Source: Lumnitzera littorea (taxonomy: Eukaryota; Streptophyta; Magnoliopsida; Myrtales; Combretaceae). From it: a stretch of 64,000 bases of DNA. Below, in pieces: positions 52,401 through 63,743 of the stretch (position 1 is its first letter; each line of letters starts with the position of its first letter). The notes under the pieces are model-generated. The model was not told the origin of the DNA. It worked only from the letters and a program-made list of their open reading frames with translations, and ran no database searches. The stretch is taken from contig JAMXBB010000002.1 of NCBI GenBank assembly GCA_024138015.1, positions 46,467,452 to 46,531,451 on the forward strand. Reading direction: 5' to 3'. A program made the position numbers and the translations under genes.

Positions 52401-52640
52401 TGATCAGTAGTAGTATTTGCCGAGTGATATGTAATGCTCTCTTCTTACTCAACCAACATAACTTATACGGCTTCGGATGTGCAATAGTTAACAACTTCAA
52501 CTTTGTAATCAAATTAACTGAGGCCACATTGGTGTAGCTACCACTGTCCACAATTAGTGTGCATACCTAATCATTCACCTTACAGGTGATACGAAACAAG
52601 TTCTCCCTCTACTCCTTCTCATGTAAGGGTTCCAAGTTCA
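49480..52640 (-). pseudogene. Gypsy C pol remnant (protease, RT, RNase H, integrase)
   Basis: The minus-strand protease at about 52560-52330 keeps LIVDSGSYTNVAS, the only one of the gypsy copies here with DSG intact. Reverse transcriptase at 51776-51372 shows KINLKSSYHQIRIR, IVMLFGLSNAPSTF and YFDNILVYS at about 51496-51485, with N in place of the second catalytic D. RNase H and tether lie at about 51360-50700. Integrase remnants follow to about 49550, ending in a frame that runs ELNEDQLDLIPN into the 3' LTR. Stops and frameshifts are common in RNase H and integrase. Confidence 0.83.
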
Positions 52641-52779
52641 TTGTACGTTGAACAACCAGGATCAACTGATTTAGGTACTTGGCAAACACATCTTCTTCAA
52701 TCAGTTTATTCTCTTAAGGAGCTTCTTTCTTGGCAATGCTGTCCTCCTCCTAAAGTTCGTCATTAGTACTTACCACTTC

Positions 52780-53953
52780 CAACTTTGGGATGTCTCCCTT
52801 AACGGTTATAGTCTTTTGATTCAAGCATTGATCAGCTAAATGTTTGAACCCTTGGTATTTAAAGCACTTGATCTAGCTCATCTTCCTTTGATCTATAACT
52901 CATCTTCCTACCAAATCCTTACCCTTTCTCATATGTTTGGGTCAGCACATCACTTTTTGATTAGCCCTTTTGGTCAATCCTAAAATACCCTTATCAGATT
53001 AGATCGGTACTCAGTTGACTTTGGTAGCTTCCTTAAACAGGTTAGCTTAACTAAACAGGTTGGTTCGTCAACGGTCGGATTGGCATTCAGCTCCTTCTCT
53101 ACCTTTCTACTCGTTGAGCAATTTATATGACCTTATCCATTGTGGTAAATCATTTGAGTTCTACAATGTCTTAAATGTTACTCCTCAATCCAGTAAGGAG
53201 CCTAGAGACTGTTTATGCTGGTGGTTCCTCCACTTCATAGCGGATCATAAGCATTTGGAATTCTTGAACATACTCATCAATAATTCGACCTCTTTGTTTT
53301 ATCTCCTGAAGTCGAGTAAAGGTGTTTTGCAAATAAGTATCTGGTACAAATCTATTTCTAAGTATTCTCTTCACCTTAAGCTAAGTATTAATCTCTCTAT
53401 ATCCTTCTCATCTTCTCATAGCCTAGAAATTCTTCTACCACATGGCAACATAACTAAAGAACTCAATAGCAGTAGTTCTCACTTTATCATAACCTTTATA
53501 TTGGTAGTATTCAAAAACATACTCTACCTTCTCTTCCCAATCTAAGTAATCATCCATATTTCCTAATCCATTGAAGCTCAGAATCTGAAGCTTCACATGT
53601 TCGTATGCTTGGGGTGCTCGAGCTCATTCTTCTTCTTCGTACCCTTCTTCCTCGACGTTGTTCATTTCTCCCAAGTTAGTTCTTCTCCTCACTCATCCAC
53701 TTACTCCTTCACTTCGAACTTATTGAGCTAGGTTCTAACCTCTAGTTGGTTGGGTAGCTTTTGGGGTGTTAGGCATGGCTTCAGCAAGTCGATAAGCTAA
53801 TACGTATACAGCTCAAGTTAAATCTACTAAGAGGCTAGCCACCTCATCAAGTCTCTCGTTAGTACTTCTAAATGTGCCTTGGGATTATCGGCTATGGTAG
53901 ACAACACCATTATTATCATCCCCAACACCAACATTGATACTTGGTTTGGTCAT
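52780..53953 (-). pseudogene. Gypsy C gag remnant
   Basis: Starts at 53953 (MTKPSINVGVGDDNNGV). An acidic linker leads to a Retrotrans_gag domain at about 53580-53180 (WEEKVEYVFEYYQYKGYDKV, LQEIKQRGRIIDEYVQEFQM). A knuckle at about 52860-52800 reads C-F-K-Y...H...C, with Y for the second C. Several stops. The 161-codon plus-strand frame at 53060-53545 is antisense to this gag and not a gene. Confidence 0.8.
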
Positions 53954-54167
53954 TTTCTTTAACAAACTCAACCCCAAATCTTCAAGTCAGAGCTACAATT
54001 GACACTACCTCTTCAAATCCAACAACACATACTCCCTTCAAACTAGAAGCTCAATACTCATCAAACACAACAACTAAATTAACATAGAAGCTTACTTTGT
54101 TTCATACGCCTAAAACAGAGTATAGATAGAACTTCGAAACAACTTCCACAATCCAAATGAAACCTCC

Positions 54168-54179
54168 GCTTTGATACCA
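54168..54179 (-). other. Gypsy C primer-binding site
   Basis: The minus strand reads TGGTATCAAAGC, one base from TGGTATCAGAGC. Confidence 0.85.
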
Positions 54180-54182
54180 AGA

Positions 54183-55109
54183 TAATGTATACCGCAGCCA
54201 AGAATAGATAAGGCCAGTCACGCGGATGGATCAAAGCTTGCTAAAAGCTTGAAAGGATGATGTGGAAATGTGTGTAAGGACGAAAAACGAATGGAAAAAA
54301 AAAGGTAAGCAAAACCTACAAACAATTCCAAAGGATACGACTCACTAATGGAACTTCTGATAACTCATGGCATAGTTAGATATGACGTATGAAATGGTCC
54401 AGTGAGGGTACTCGCCACCTAGACTTACTTAAAGCTTAGGATAAGAGTGAAACGAGTAAACAAACAATGTTTACGAGTGGAAAGTATTTAGTGTATTAGT
54501 GATAATTTGATTATCTACGGTTAAATGTACAAAGAGTAAGTATACTCGAGAATTTAAGGCAACCTGTTTAAAAAGGAAAAGAAAAAAAGGATATTGTCCT
54601 AAAGAAGTAAGATATAAAGTATACAAAGGGTAAAAATGAATACTCACGAAAAAACTAATGATTAGAGTAGTAAATTTTACAAGTGGTCCCGAACACATGG
54701 TAACAATGTACTAGAGGAGCTGTTGGAGGATGTAGACAAAGCAATACAAGTTGGTTAGGTAGTTGAGCAGGAGTGTCAAGCATGCGTGGACTCGTCTAAA
54801 CAAGAGTGGCTGAGGATTAGTATGGGACAACTCTCTCATCTTTTCAGCAATGATGATGCCGAGCAAGTAGTCAGCTTAAAAATAGTCGAGTAGGCATGTA
54901 AGAATTGGCTACTATCAGGGCATTCTTCTAGTCGCCATACAACTTCTAAGAGTTAGACAGTCATTTAGCTTGGCATCGAGAGTCATTCAATAGTAAGGAG
55001 TAACTCGTCCTCAATAGGAGTCGGTTGGGGTAGGAGGATTCGCCTCACTGGTCCTTCTAGTTCACAGGCTCAGTTGCAGGTTAAAGGCCCAATAGCTTGA
55101 TTCCTATTA
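54183..55109 (-). repeat. Gypsy C 5' LTR
   Basis: Uninterrupted copy, about 927 bases, that allowed insertion F in the other LTR to be recognised. Confidence 0.86.
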
Positions 55110-56115
55110 AAATAGAAAAAGAGAAAGCCTTTCAATCACCATATTTGCCAAGTTAATTAGGATATATTATTTATTGTTTGAATAAATAATGTAATGACTA
55201 GTGAGTGAGTTTAATTATATTGATTCCTTTTAGTATTAGCACGTAGCCATTAGTCTTGATAAGTCAAATCAGTATTTTAGATAATTTAGGTAAAGTGGGC
55301 TCTTGTACAAGGCAACCCAGTAGTTTATTGAGTACTAAAAACTAGTTCAACATACTTAATTGAATTTCCACAATACATGATATCACTTTCCAATGACAAG
55401 GAATGCACAAGCACATTAACAATTTAACATAGAATAATCCGTAGGAGAAAATAAATGTAGATAGGACATATAAGACACATAGTGAAGATGGGAAAGAGAC
55501 ACAAATACTAAAAGAAAGAGAAAAGTTGTAGACATATTTCCATAAAACAAACACATCCGCGTCAATCATCAACATAGCAAGCAAGCTATAAAACCCAAGA
55601 AGCAAAAAAAAAAAAAATAATAATGATAATAACAAATAAATAAAGAGAGAAAGGGAAATACAATTAACCTATGTGAACTTAGATGAAGAAGAAATGCTTG
55701 AACTTTGATCAAGCTTCACGTAGCAAGCAACAGTAGAACTTGAAGTTGAAGTCACGAAGACAATAGACAAGGATAAAATGAACAAAATAGAGATTAGAGA
55801 AGAAAAAGAAACCCTAGGTGGCTAAGTCTGACTTTTTCCCTATCTTCAGTTATCGAATAAACCATTCGGACTTATGGAATAGTATGGGCCAACTTAAGCC
55901 CATTGTTAAATTAACTAATAAAAGGATTATACAAACTTGGTAGAAATGGCATCAAAAACATGCATGGACCGATTTTAACGAGTTAAATCATGATTCCACT
56001 ACGATTTTGGACTAAATCGACTTTACAAATGAGTTAACACATAGAAGGCAAGTGGACTCATAAACTCATACGATTTTACGTACTAACTTGCAATTTTGAT
56101 AGCATTGCTTGCATC

Positions 56116-58016
56116 ATCATTTTATCTTTAACAAAAAATAAAAAATTAGATAATATAAGTATAGGAGTACAAGTAGGTTTTGGCTTGTAGGCTAGCTCTT
56201 TTAATTTGCTTTTTAAACAAGTTTGGGCTAAGGCTTTTCTTACCTATTTAAAAAGTAGACTAAATGAGCTTGACACATTTAACACATAAGATGGTTTAGT
56301 TTGGGTTAACTTATTTAATACATTTACGAATCTGTTTTTTAAATGGGTTAGGGTTGAGATATTTTGTTCCGTTTAAAAAACAAGCTAAATGAGATCGGTT
56401 CGTTTGACCCGCGAGCTAAAGTGGGCCAAGTGAGTTTAGCTCATTTAACTTATTTGCATACCTTTAAATATAACAAAATATTCAAACCTAAGAAATAAAA
56501 AACAAGAATTTTTATTCTTTTTATTTTTAAATACATTCCTTTTAGTTAATTTATCTTTTATCAAGCATAAATAATCACACAAGGTTTTGAAAAGTATGCA
56601 TTTGAAGATTTATAAGTTTTAAATGCTCCAATTCAAATATAAAATGTGGAGCCCTTTCAAACAAACATGGGAAAACTATAAAAACATAACTTCTTCTTCT
56701 TCTTTTTGTTTTTGTTTTGGTTAATACCATTACAAACTCATAACCCATGTTTTTGTTTTCTTTTAATAAATACATTATTGTTATTGTACTACCATATACT
56801 AATGTTAGTCATTGGATACATTTTAATATATATATGATTAGTTTACAACAATTAATTTAATGAAATAGATTATTAAAAAAATTAAAAATGAAATAGTACA
56901 ATAATAGGAGCTGATCTTATAGACACAAATAAGGAGAGATGTCATTCTAAGTTCTGACCTGTTATACTTTGTTATTATAAATAGTTATTAAAATCACGAT
57001 TCTACTGCTCATTTGAATATATAGAATCGGTAAAATCATATATAATCGTACGAAATAGATAAACTCGAATAATCAAATAATTGATCTGCAATTTTAATAA
57101 TTACGAAGGAAAGGAATTATAAGAAAAAGAAATATATGAATATGAATAAACATAAGTATTATATAAAATTAATTAATGTACACAAATTATAAGAAAATAA
57201 GTATATTTGTTTAATTAATATTAACATATGCTGATAAAATACTGACCATGGTTTGTTGAAAAAAAATAAAAACAAAAACAAAAAAAAAAAAGAAGAAAAG
57301 AAGATGAACACAATTTAAGTATCAAAATGCAGATGATATTTTTCTAAATTTTTCTTAGCAAATAAGTATATTTAATGTTGTTTGCTTTGACATTGATAAC
57401 AAAACGAGAAAGTAGCTACTGCTGGCGTTTTGATTGAGGAGCATATCTTCTCTGTCTGCAATTAGTTACATCAAGTGTCAATCTTTCTCTGCTTTTTTTC
57501 CCCCCTTTTTTCTTATCATTGGTGTTTTCTTTTTTTTTTTTCGTTTGAATAATCTATATCCAAACTATAGATTCTATAAGGATGAAATTGAAGATTCGTG
57601 GACCGTTTTGGAATTTTGAAAGCTTAGTTTAAGGAGAATTATTTCCTTCCAACACCACCAGAAGAAATCAAAACAGAAGGAAAATTAGAAATGAAATTGT
57701 TTTTCTTCATTTTTTCTTTCAATTTATTCTTGCTAAGATTGCCGGAGAGCGAAATATCTTATCTAATTTTTCTTTATGCTTCACGTGCGACCGTTTCTAA
57801 TTTATGGACCTGGAAACAGCTCCCCTCTTATGCTAGGATTATAAATGGATTAAACTTGTCAGTAACCTATTTGAATTCTATTTAATATTTATTCAATTTT
57901 GATTTAATGATAGTTGAACTAAAGATTTATATATCTAGATATACTAACTCCATAGCCATATCAAATTCGAGTCAAATTTAAATATTAGTGATGACCAAGT
58001 AAAGTTTATATTATTT
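56116..58016. other. AT-rich stretch with a MITE and low-complexity tracts
   Basis: About 56160-56460 has repeated motifs such as GAGCTAAA and GGGTTA, resembling the ends of decayed plant hAT elements; no boundaries could be set. Short frames at 56575-56775, 57434-57619 and 57691-57885 match nothing. A hAT-like MITE sits at 56982-57103. Confidence 0.45.
56982..57103. mobile_element. hAT-like MITE, about 122 bases
   Basis: Terminal inverted repeats TAGTTATTAAAATCACGAT and, on the minus strand from 57103, TAATTATTAAAATTGCAGAT. They resemble the TIRs of element G (TATCAAA core). The flanking bases do not form a clear 8-base duplication. Confidence 0.45.
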
Positions 58017-60342
58017 TGGAAAAATATATATTTAGAACTCAACATTTTGTACATTTTCTATTCAAATAATAAACGTTTTAAAATTTTTATTTAAATCCTT
58101 AACGTTTGCAAAAGTTTTTAAGTAAATCCTCTATTAGTTTGTTCCTAACTTTCCTGTTAACTATGACACGCGAGGATACGGGTTTGCTAGGAAGGTTGAC
58201 ACACGGTTATCGATATCATGCATAACTAGAGGTGGGTCTAAACCTCAAAACGGCTTAAAAGATAAATGAGAGTCAAAAGTTAAGCATAGGTTTCTTGTGC
58301 ACTAATGATGAATATGATGCATTAATGCCTCATACGAATTCAAGTCACATTTGATATGATACACAAATATGATTAGAGATCACTCGCTGCTGGTTTACAC
58401 TCAAATGGCCTAGATAAAAATAAAGAGAGAAGTAGGAGAACAATTAGTTAAAAAAAGGATAAGGTTTCTATACTCTGATGATCAAAGATGTTGCAATTGA
58501 TATAAATTACAAGTATTTATAGAGCCTAATTAAGGCAAGTCTTAGGTTATTACAAATGACTAAAAAGATTCTTACTAGGAAAAGAAAAATACAAATTTTA
58601 CAAGGGCAATTTGGTAATCAAAATAAAAGAAATGTCCTTTTACAAAGATAGTACAAATGTCAAAAAATAGGACACATGTTCGCTATCTACTCAGCTTAGG
58701 TAAGTTGATAACGTAACATGTCAAGGTCTATAAAGTGTTGGCTCAACAACTAGCCACTTGTCTACTCAACCTTAGTAAGTCAGCTTGGCAGTTTGGTAGC
58801 TCAAGCTTAGATCCTTACAGGTTCATTGCTTGGCTTTAATAAGGGTTAGCAACGTTAATGGGGACATCCTCTAATTGGAGAATAGAGAGCACATCAGGGT
58901 AGCTCAACAAAAATATCAAGTTAGCTTGGAGGAACCACTTCTCCTTTAGGGTTAAGTCCTTTTCAACTACTCGGTAGACTAAGGAAATGAGGCCACACAC
59001 CCTCAATTGGGTAATTGGCCCTTAATTCCTATCATGTGGTACTTTTTTATTAATCCATGAGAAAAGTATAAAATTAAGACTTAACCTTTTATACCTTTTC
59101 TATTAGAGTCTTACACATTTCAAATTTTTTATTTAAGTCTTTAATGTCAGTAAAAGTTTTCAAACAAGTCATCCGTTAGTTTGCCTTTGAGTTTTTTGTT
59201 AATTATGATACGTAGTACTTATTGATTAATCTACATATTTTTATTAAATAATTACTACAATAAAATAATTTAAAAAATAACAAAATAATCCACATATTTC
59301 ATCATGTACAATGATTGGTTCTGGGTGGCAACCTTCCACTTCCTTTTAGTTGTTTTGGCCACCCTAAAGCCATAGAGCAATGAAAACAATTTTTTTTTAT
59401 TTTCCAACTTTTTTATTTTTTGATTTAAAAAAATTATTTTATTAAAATTATAATATGTATATATATGTATTATTTGATTTTTCATTTTTATATATTTTTC
59501 TTCTTTTGATTTTTCAAAATTTTTATTATTTTCTTTATTTTTTTAACATTTTATTATATTAATTATTTGATTAAAGGACATGAACCAATTAAAAAGTGAC
59601 ACATGTCATAGTTGATGGAAAAGGCAAATTAACAGAGAACTTGTTTGAAAAGCTTTACAAATATTGAGTAATCAAATGAAAATTTTAAAATATTTAGGAC
59701 TCAAACTAAAAAGGTACAAAAAGTTACATCCTAAATTTGTACTTTTCTCATGAACTAATTAGAAAATGCCACGTATCATAGTTATCAGAAATGTTAATAG
59801 CAAATTAATAGAGAATTTATTTAAAAACTTTTATAAACATTGAGAACCTAAATAGAAANGTTAATAGTAAATTAATAGTATATGTATTATTTGATTTTTC
59901 ATTTTTATATATTTTTCTTCTTTTGATTTTTCAAAATTTTTATTATTTTCTTTATTTTTTTAACATTTTATTATATTAATTATTTGATTAAAGGACATGA
60001 ACCAATTAAAAAGTGACACATGTCATAGTTGATGGAAAAGGCAAATTAACAGAGAACTTGTTTGAAAAGCTTTACAAATATTGAGTAATCAAATGAAAAT
60101 TTTAAAATATTTAGGACTCAAACTAAAAAGGTACAAAAAGTTACATCCTAAATTTGTACTTTTCTCATGAACTAATTAGAAAATGCCACGTATCATAGTT
60201 ATCAGAAATGTTAATAGCAAATTAATAGAGAATTTATTTAAAAACTTTTATAAACATTGAGAACCTAAATAGAAATTTGAAATATTTAAAACTCAAATAG
60301 AAAAAGTGCAAAAGATTTAGTTTTAAATTTGTACTTTTCCCT
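58017..60342. mobile_element. Long-inverted-repeat elements, nested or adjacent
   Basis: Related blocks of about 150-180 bases occur as forward arms (about 58017-58170 and 59059-59220) and reverse arms (about 59580-59750, 59755-59858 and 60170-60342). Each carries motifs such as TTTAAGTCTTTAATGT and the complement of GACACATGTCATAGTT. Long terminal inverted repeats without coding capacity fit non-autonomous Mutator-like or similar DNA elements. Family and exact ends are uncertain, and an assembly duplication confuses the right side. Confidence 0.5.
59462..60275. repeat. Exact 397-base tandem duplication with an undetermined base at the junction
   Basis: 59462-59858 and 59879-60275 are identical as far as I can read. 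The 20 bases between begin with the only N I noticed in the window (59859). The rest of the spacer, GTTAATAGTAAATTAATAG, resembles a piece of the repeat itself. Confidence 0.85.
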
Positions 60343-60349
60343 AGAGGTG

Positions 60350-60760
60350 AAACGAGCCAATTGGTAGGCTATTTGAGCTTGCCTTGAGTTTTACTCGAAT
60401 TTCATTCAATGATAGTTAAGTTAAGCTTGAGCTCAAGTCACTTGAATAGCAAATCGAGCAGAGTTTGAGCCTTAAAATATTAAGCTCATGAACCTAATCG
60501 AGCTTTGTATAATTTTTAATGTATTTTTAATTTATTTAAATATAAGTAAATCTAATATTGGTTAGAGAAAATTTATAAAAAGTTCAAGCTTAATCGAATT
60601 AATCAAGTTGAGCTTAAATTTGCCATATATATTTTCAAGTTGACATTGAGGTTAAAATTCAAAGCTCAGTTGAACTCGAGCCAAGCTCGAGTTTTGAGTT
60701 TTCAAGTCGAGCTCAAGCCCAATATTGTTTGGTTCGACTTGATTTGATTACACCCATATT
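60350..60760. repeat. GAGCTCAAGC-rich dispersed repeat
   Basis: Dense GAGCTTGAGC, CTCGAGCC and CAAGCTCGAG motifs in both orientations, a pattern common in decayed plant hAT-type or MITE sequences. Ends not determined. Confidence 0.4.
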
Positions 60761-61133
60761 TTTCCCTATTATTTTTTATAAGAAAAGATTTTTTTTAAAT
60801 AAATTAAACCTAAATATGGTTAGTCAAGTCAAACTCGAACTTATTGAGTATCATTTCAACTCAAGCTTAAACTCAAAATTTTAAACTCAATCAAGCTTAA
60901 GTTTAATTATTCAAATAGAGTTTAGACTCGAATGCAACATTATATTATCTTCACTTGACTCATCTCTTAGTCATAATATGATACAAAAGTTCTTGCTAGA
61001 GGTATGGTGGAGCCATTTGATTCAATTGTAATCTAATTGGTTTACTCTATCTAGAATCCCCAAAAGAATGATAAAGTCAAATAGTTTCTTTTACATCTAT
61101 CATGAAAGAATCTTTAATAATACAAATGCCTGT

Positions 61134-61213
61134 ATCTCATGTTTGTTAATGCCTGGGAATATGCAAAAGATATCTCATGCTTGACAATGCCTATATGGGA
61201 ATATGCAAAAGAT
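61134..61213. repeat. Two-unit tandem duplication (38 and 42 bases)
   Basis: Units 61134-61171 and 61172-61213 share ATCTCATG, AATGCCT and GGGAATATGCAAAAGAT; the second has a 4-base ATAT insertion. Confidence 0.8.
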
Positions 61214-61618
61214 CAAGAAGATGCCTATATAGATATTACAACCCACTACATGTCCATACCTCAATATAGACACATTAAAATTCAAAACAATTATAGATCC
61301 ACAATAAAAAGTAATAATAACATATTTCATGTTCTTAGGGATCAATGCTGTTAATAATAATTTACAACTTCTTATTCAAAATAGTTAAAATAATAATCAC
61401 CTAAACTTATACTATAGTGCAAATAACTATCACAAAATCACTCTAATGCACTATTGTTGATTTTAATCCAAAAGTCCATTGTCAAAATTCATACGCTCTA
61501 CTTCTGCTTGATCTGGAGGACAAGTGGTGGCTAGGAGGCTCCCCTCAATCAATGACCTTTTTCAAAAATTAAATAAATAAAAATTGTATCACGTAACTTC
61601 AATTTGATTGAGTTTAGT

Positions 61619-61620
<2 letters not shown>

Positions 61621-61651
<31 letters not shown>
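61621..61651. repeat. (TC)n microsatellite
   Basis: About 15 uninterrupted TC units. Confidence 0.9.
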
Positions 61652-61654
<3 letters not shown>

Positions 61655-62182
61655 AAGGCTTTAAGGTGGTGAGCAACCACCCATGGTCGAGGATTTTTAA
61701 GTGTGTTGTGACTTAGCTATAGTTTTAAGGCCATTTTGACCGCCCCATTGACAAGGTTTAGGCTTGCTACCTCTTTTGGGGGATTACTCCAAAACTCCCA
61801 CCCCTCCCAAGGTAGTGGGAGGTTACCTATGTCATCCAGATTAAAAATATATATATATATATATATAGAAAAACAACACCAAACTCGATCGTATTGAAAT
61901 TGAGTCACGTGATTTTTATTTTTTTATTTTTGAAAAAGGCTGTTAGAGGGAAGGGTGGTAGCTATCACCTATTTTTAAGGTGGTCGAAACTTCTTTTTTT
62001 TTTGTGAAATTATTTTATTTTTGTAATTTTTCAAATTTTCAAAATTTTTATTATTTTACTTATTTATAATATTTTATTATATAATTGTGTAATATTAATA
62101 CACAAACGAATGGGATTATACTACATATCTTTCTTTAATGGAAAAACTAATTTTGTTAACAAATGTCATCAACTCAAAGTGT

Positions 62183-62186
62183 TAAA

Positions 62187-62217
<31 letters not shown>
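62183..62217. repeat. A-run plus (AAG)n microsatellite
   Basis: A12 followed by about seven GAA/AAG units. Confidence 0.85.
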
Positions 62218-62218
<1 letters not shown>

Positions 62219-63743
62219 TGGTTTGGCACTTAAGTTAAAAAAAAAATAGCAAACATTAAGGCGTAAATTTATTCATTTTCCTTTAAAATGTTTATGTTGT
62301 TAATAGAAAATAATAAAAGCTGTTGATATATACTAATATACGAGTTAGCTTTTTCTTTTTGTAGATTGATTGTACGCCGGGTTGTCCACTAGTTATTAAT
62401 TGATTGCAACATTGATTGTAACAAAAACTGTTGGCTTCAAAGACTAATTGCTAATGCAACATGTTTTAAAACCGGCCTTACCATCTAAATGCCACAAAAG
62501 CTATCATAGAGACAATAGTAAGAATTTTGTAGATTTTTTCATTCAACGTGTCATAGAACTTTCCCTCAAACTCCCACCCCTTCAAAGCATCACAATGCAA
62601 ACTTTCAAAGAAAACAATCGTTGCAAACTTCCTTTTCCAAGCATCAAACTTCATATAAACAAGAATTGAAACCGAGAATCATTCAAAATCAAAAGTTATT
62701 GAAACTTACCTAAAACTTGATTGTTTCTTGTACTTTACTCTTCAACACGTTTTCTCTACTAACCTTCACATAACGAGGTCATACACATCATAACCAATAC
62801 GAACAACACTAAAAAGTCAAGACTTATGCACTTACCACAGTTATTTCACTCAAAACCGCTGCTTGCTTACTTATTGACTTCCTTTAATGACTTGAAGATT
62901 CTCCATTTTCCCAACCACAAATAGTGTTGGATGCCCTTACAACATACCTAAGCCATAATGAAATGAAGAGGACTCCCACTTACTTGCGATTATTGATGTA
63001 GTTTGCAAAGGATGAGATGCTATTGTTTTCTTGTTCCTAAAGAGGCAAGAGGAGAAAAGGAAAGAAATAAATTATAATACTAAGGGGTTTAGAGAGTTAA
63101 ATTTCCAAAGATACCCATATACCTTTTTAAGGAATAACTCAAATGCCATTACATTTAGAAAAATAAAATAAAATATATAAGTTGTGATGATATTTCAAAT
63201 AAGATGGTTGTATGCCTCCAAAACATGCTCTTGTGGAAAATATATCTTGATAACCATATGAAGAAATCATCCCTATGGATATGGTGGATGGTTAGGACTA
63301 ACCTAGCATTTTAGATAAAGTTGAATAGATGTAAAAAAATCCATGTCATATCTAAGACCAAAGATTTAACCTTTCATGTTTATTAGTTAGTTGTGATGGT
63401 AACCCGGAATGCAAGAATTAATGTAAGTGAAGTATGAACAAACACAAATATGTGAAGAGGAAACTTGTATTATTGTAAAAGATGATGAATACAACTTATT
63501 TGTAAGATATTTATAGTCTAATGATCCTAGAATTAACAAGGAAACTAAATAAAACTTAAATCCTACCATATTAAGAAACAAATATAATTTTATAAAATAA
63601 CATTAAATCCTCAATGATCTTGTATCTTGCCAAAACACCTAAATTTAACTCCTAAAATAAGACCAAACATTATGGCAGTTTACTACAGACTATAATAGAC
63701 TCGAATAAATCTTTATTAATATATTATGGGCTCTATAACCCTC

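Larger units (their letters stand above)
47134..55109 (-). mobile_element. Gypsy LTR retrotransposon C, nested in hAT element G
   Basis: LTRs 47134-49465 (3', with insertion F) and 54183-55109 (5') align with each other and with the LTRs of element B. The minus-strand PBS is TGGTATCAAAGC (54179-54168), three bases inside the 5' LTR. Gag, protease, reverse transcriptase, RNase H and integrase lie on the minus strand in order. The 5-base flanks AATGG and AAATA match at only three positions, so the target duplication is weak. Same family as B but in the opposite orientation. Confidence 0.86.
43880..56107 (-). mobile_element. hAT DNA transposon G, split by gypsy C
   Basis: Degenerate terminal inverted repeats TAAGGTTATCAAACTCG (43880 inward) and, from 56107 inward on the minus strand, CAATGCTATCAAAATTG match at about 12 of 17 bases. 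Eight-base flanks TCTGCATC (43872-43879) and CTTGCATC (56108-56115) share their last six bases, as expected of an old hAT target duplication. The minus-strand transposase remnant is at 46382-44261. Removing element C leaves about 4.25 kb, a normal hAT size. The transposase is well supported; the right boundary across the insertion is inference. Confidence 0.65.
60961..63743. other. AT-rich stretch, no gene recognised
   Basis: Holds microsatellites (TC about 61621-61651, AT about 61849-61867, AAG about 62183-62217) and a short tandem duplication at 61134-61213. Frames at 61139-61354, 61717-61908, 62448-62669 and 63387-63581 show no known motif. Confidence 0.5.

Noticed and set aside
53060..53545. 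161-codon plus-strand frame, the longest on that strand
   Set aside because: It is exactly antisense to the Retrotrans_gag domain of gypsy C.
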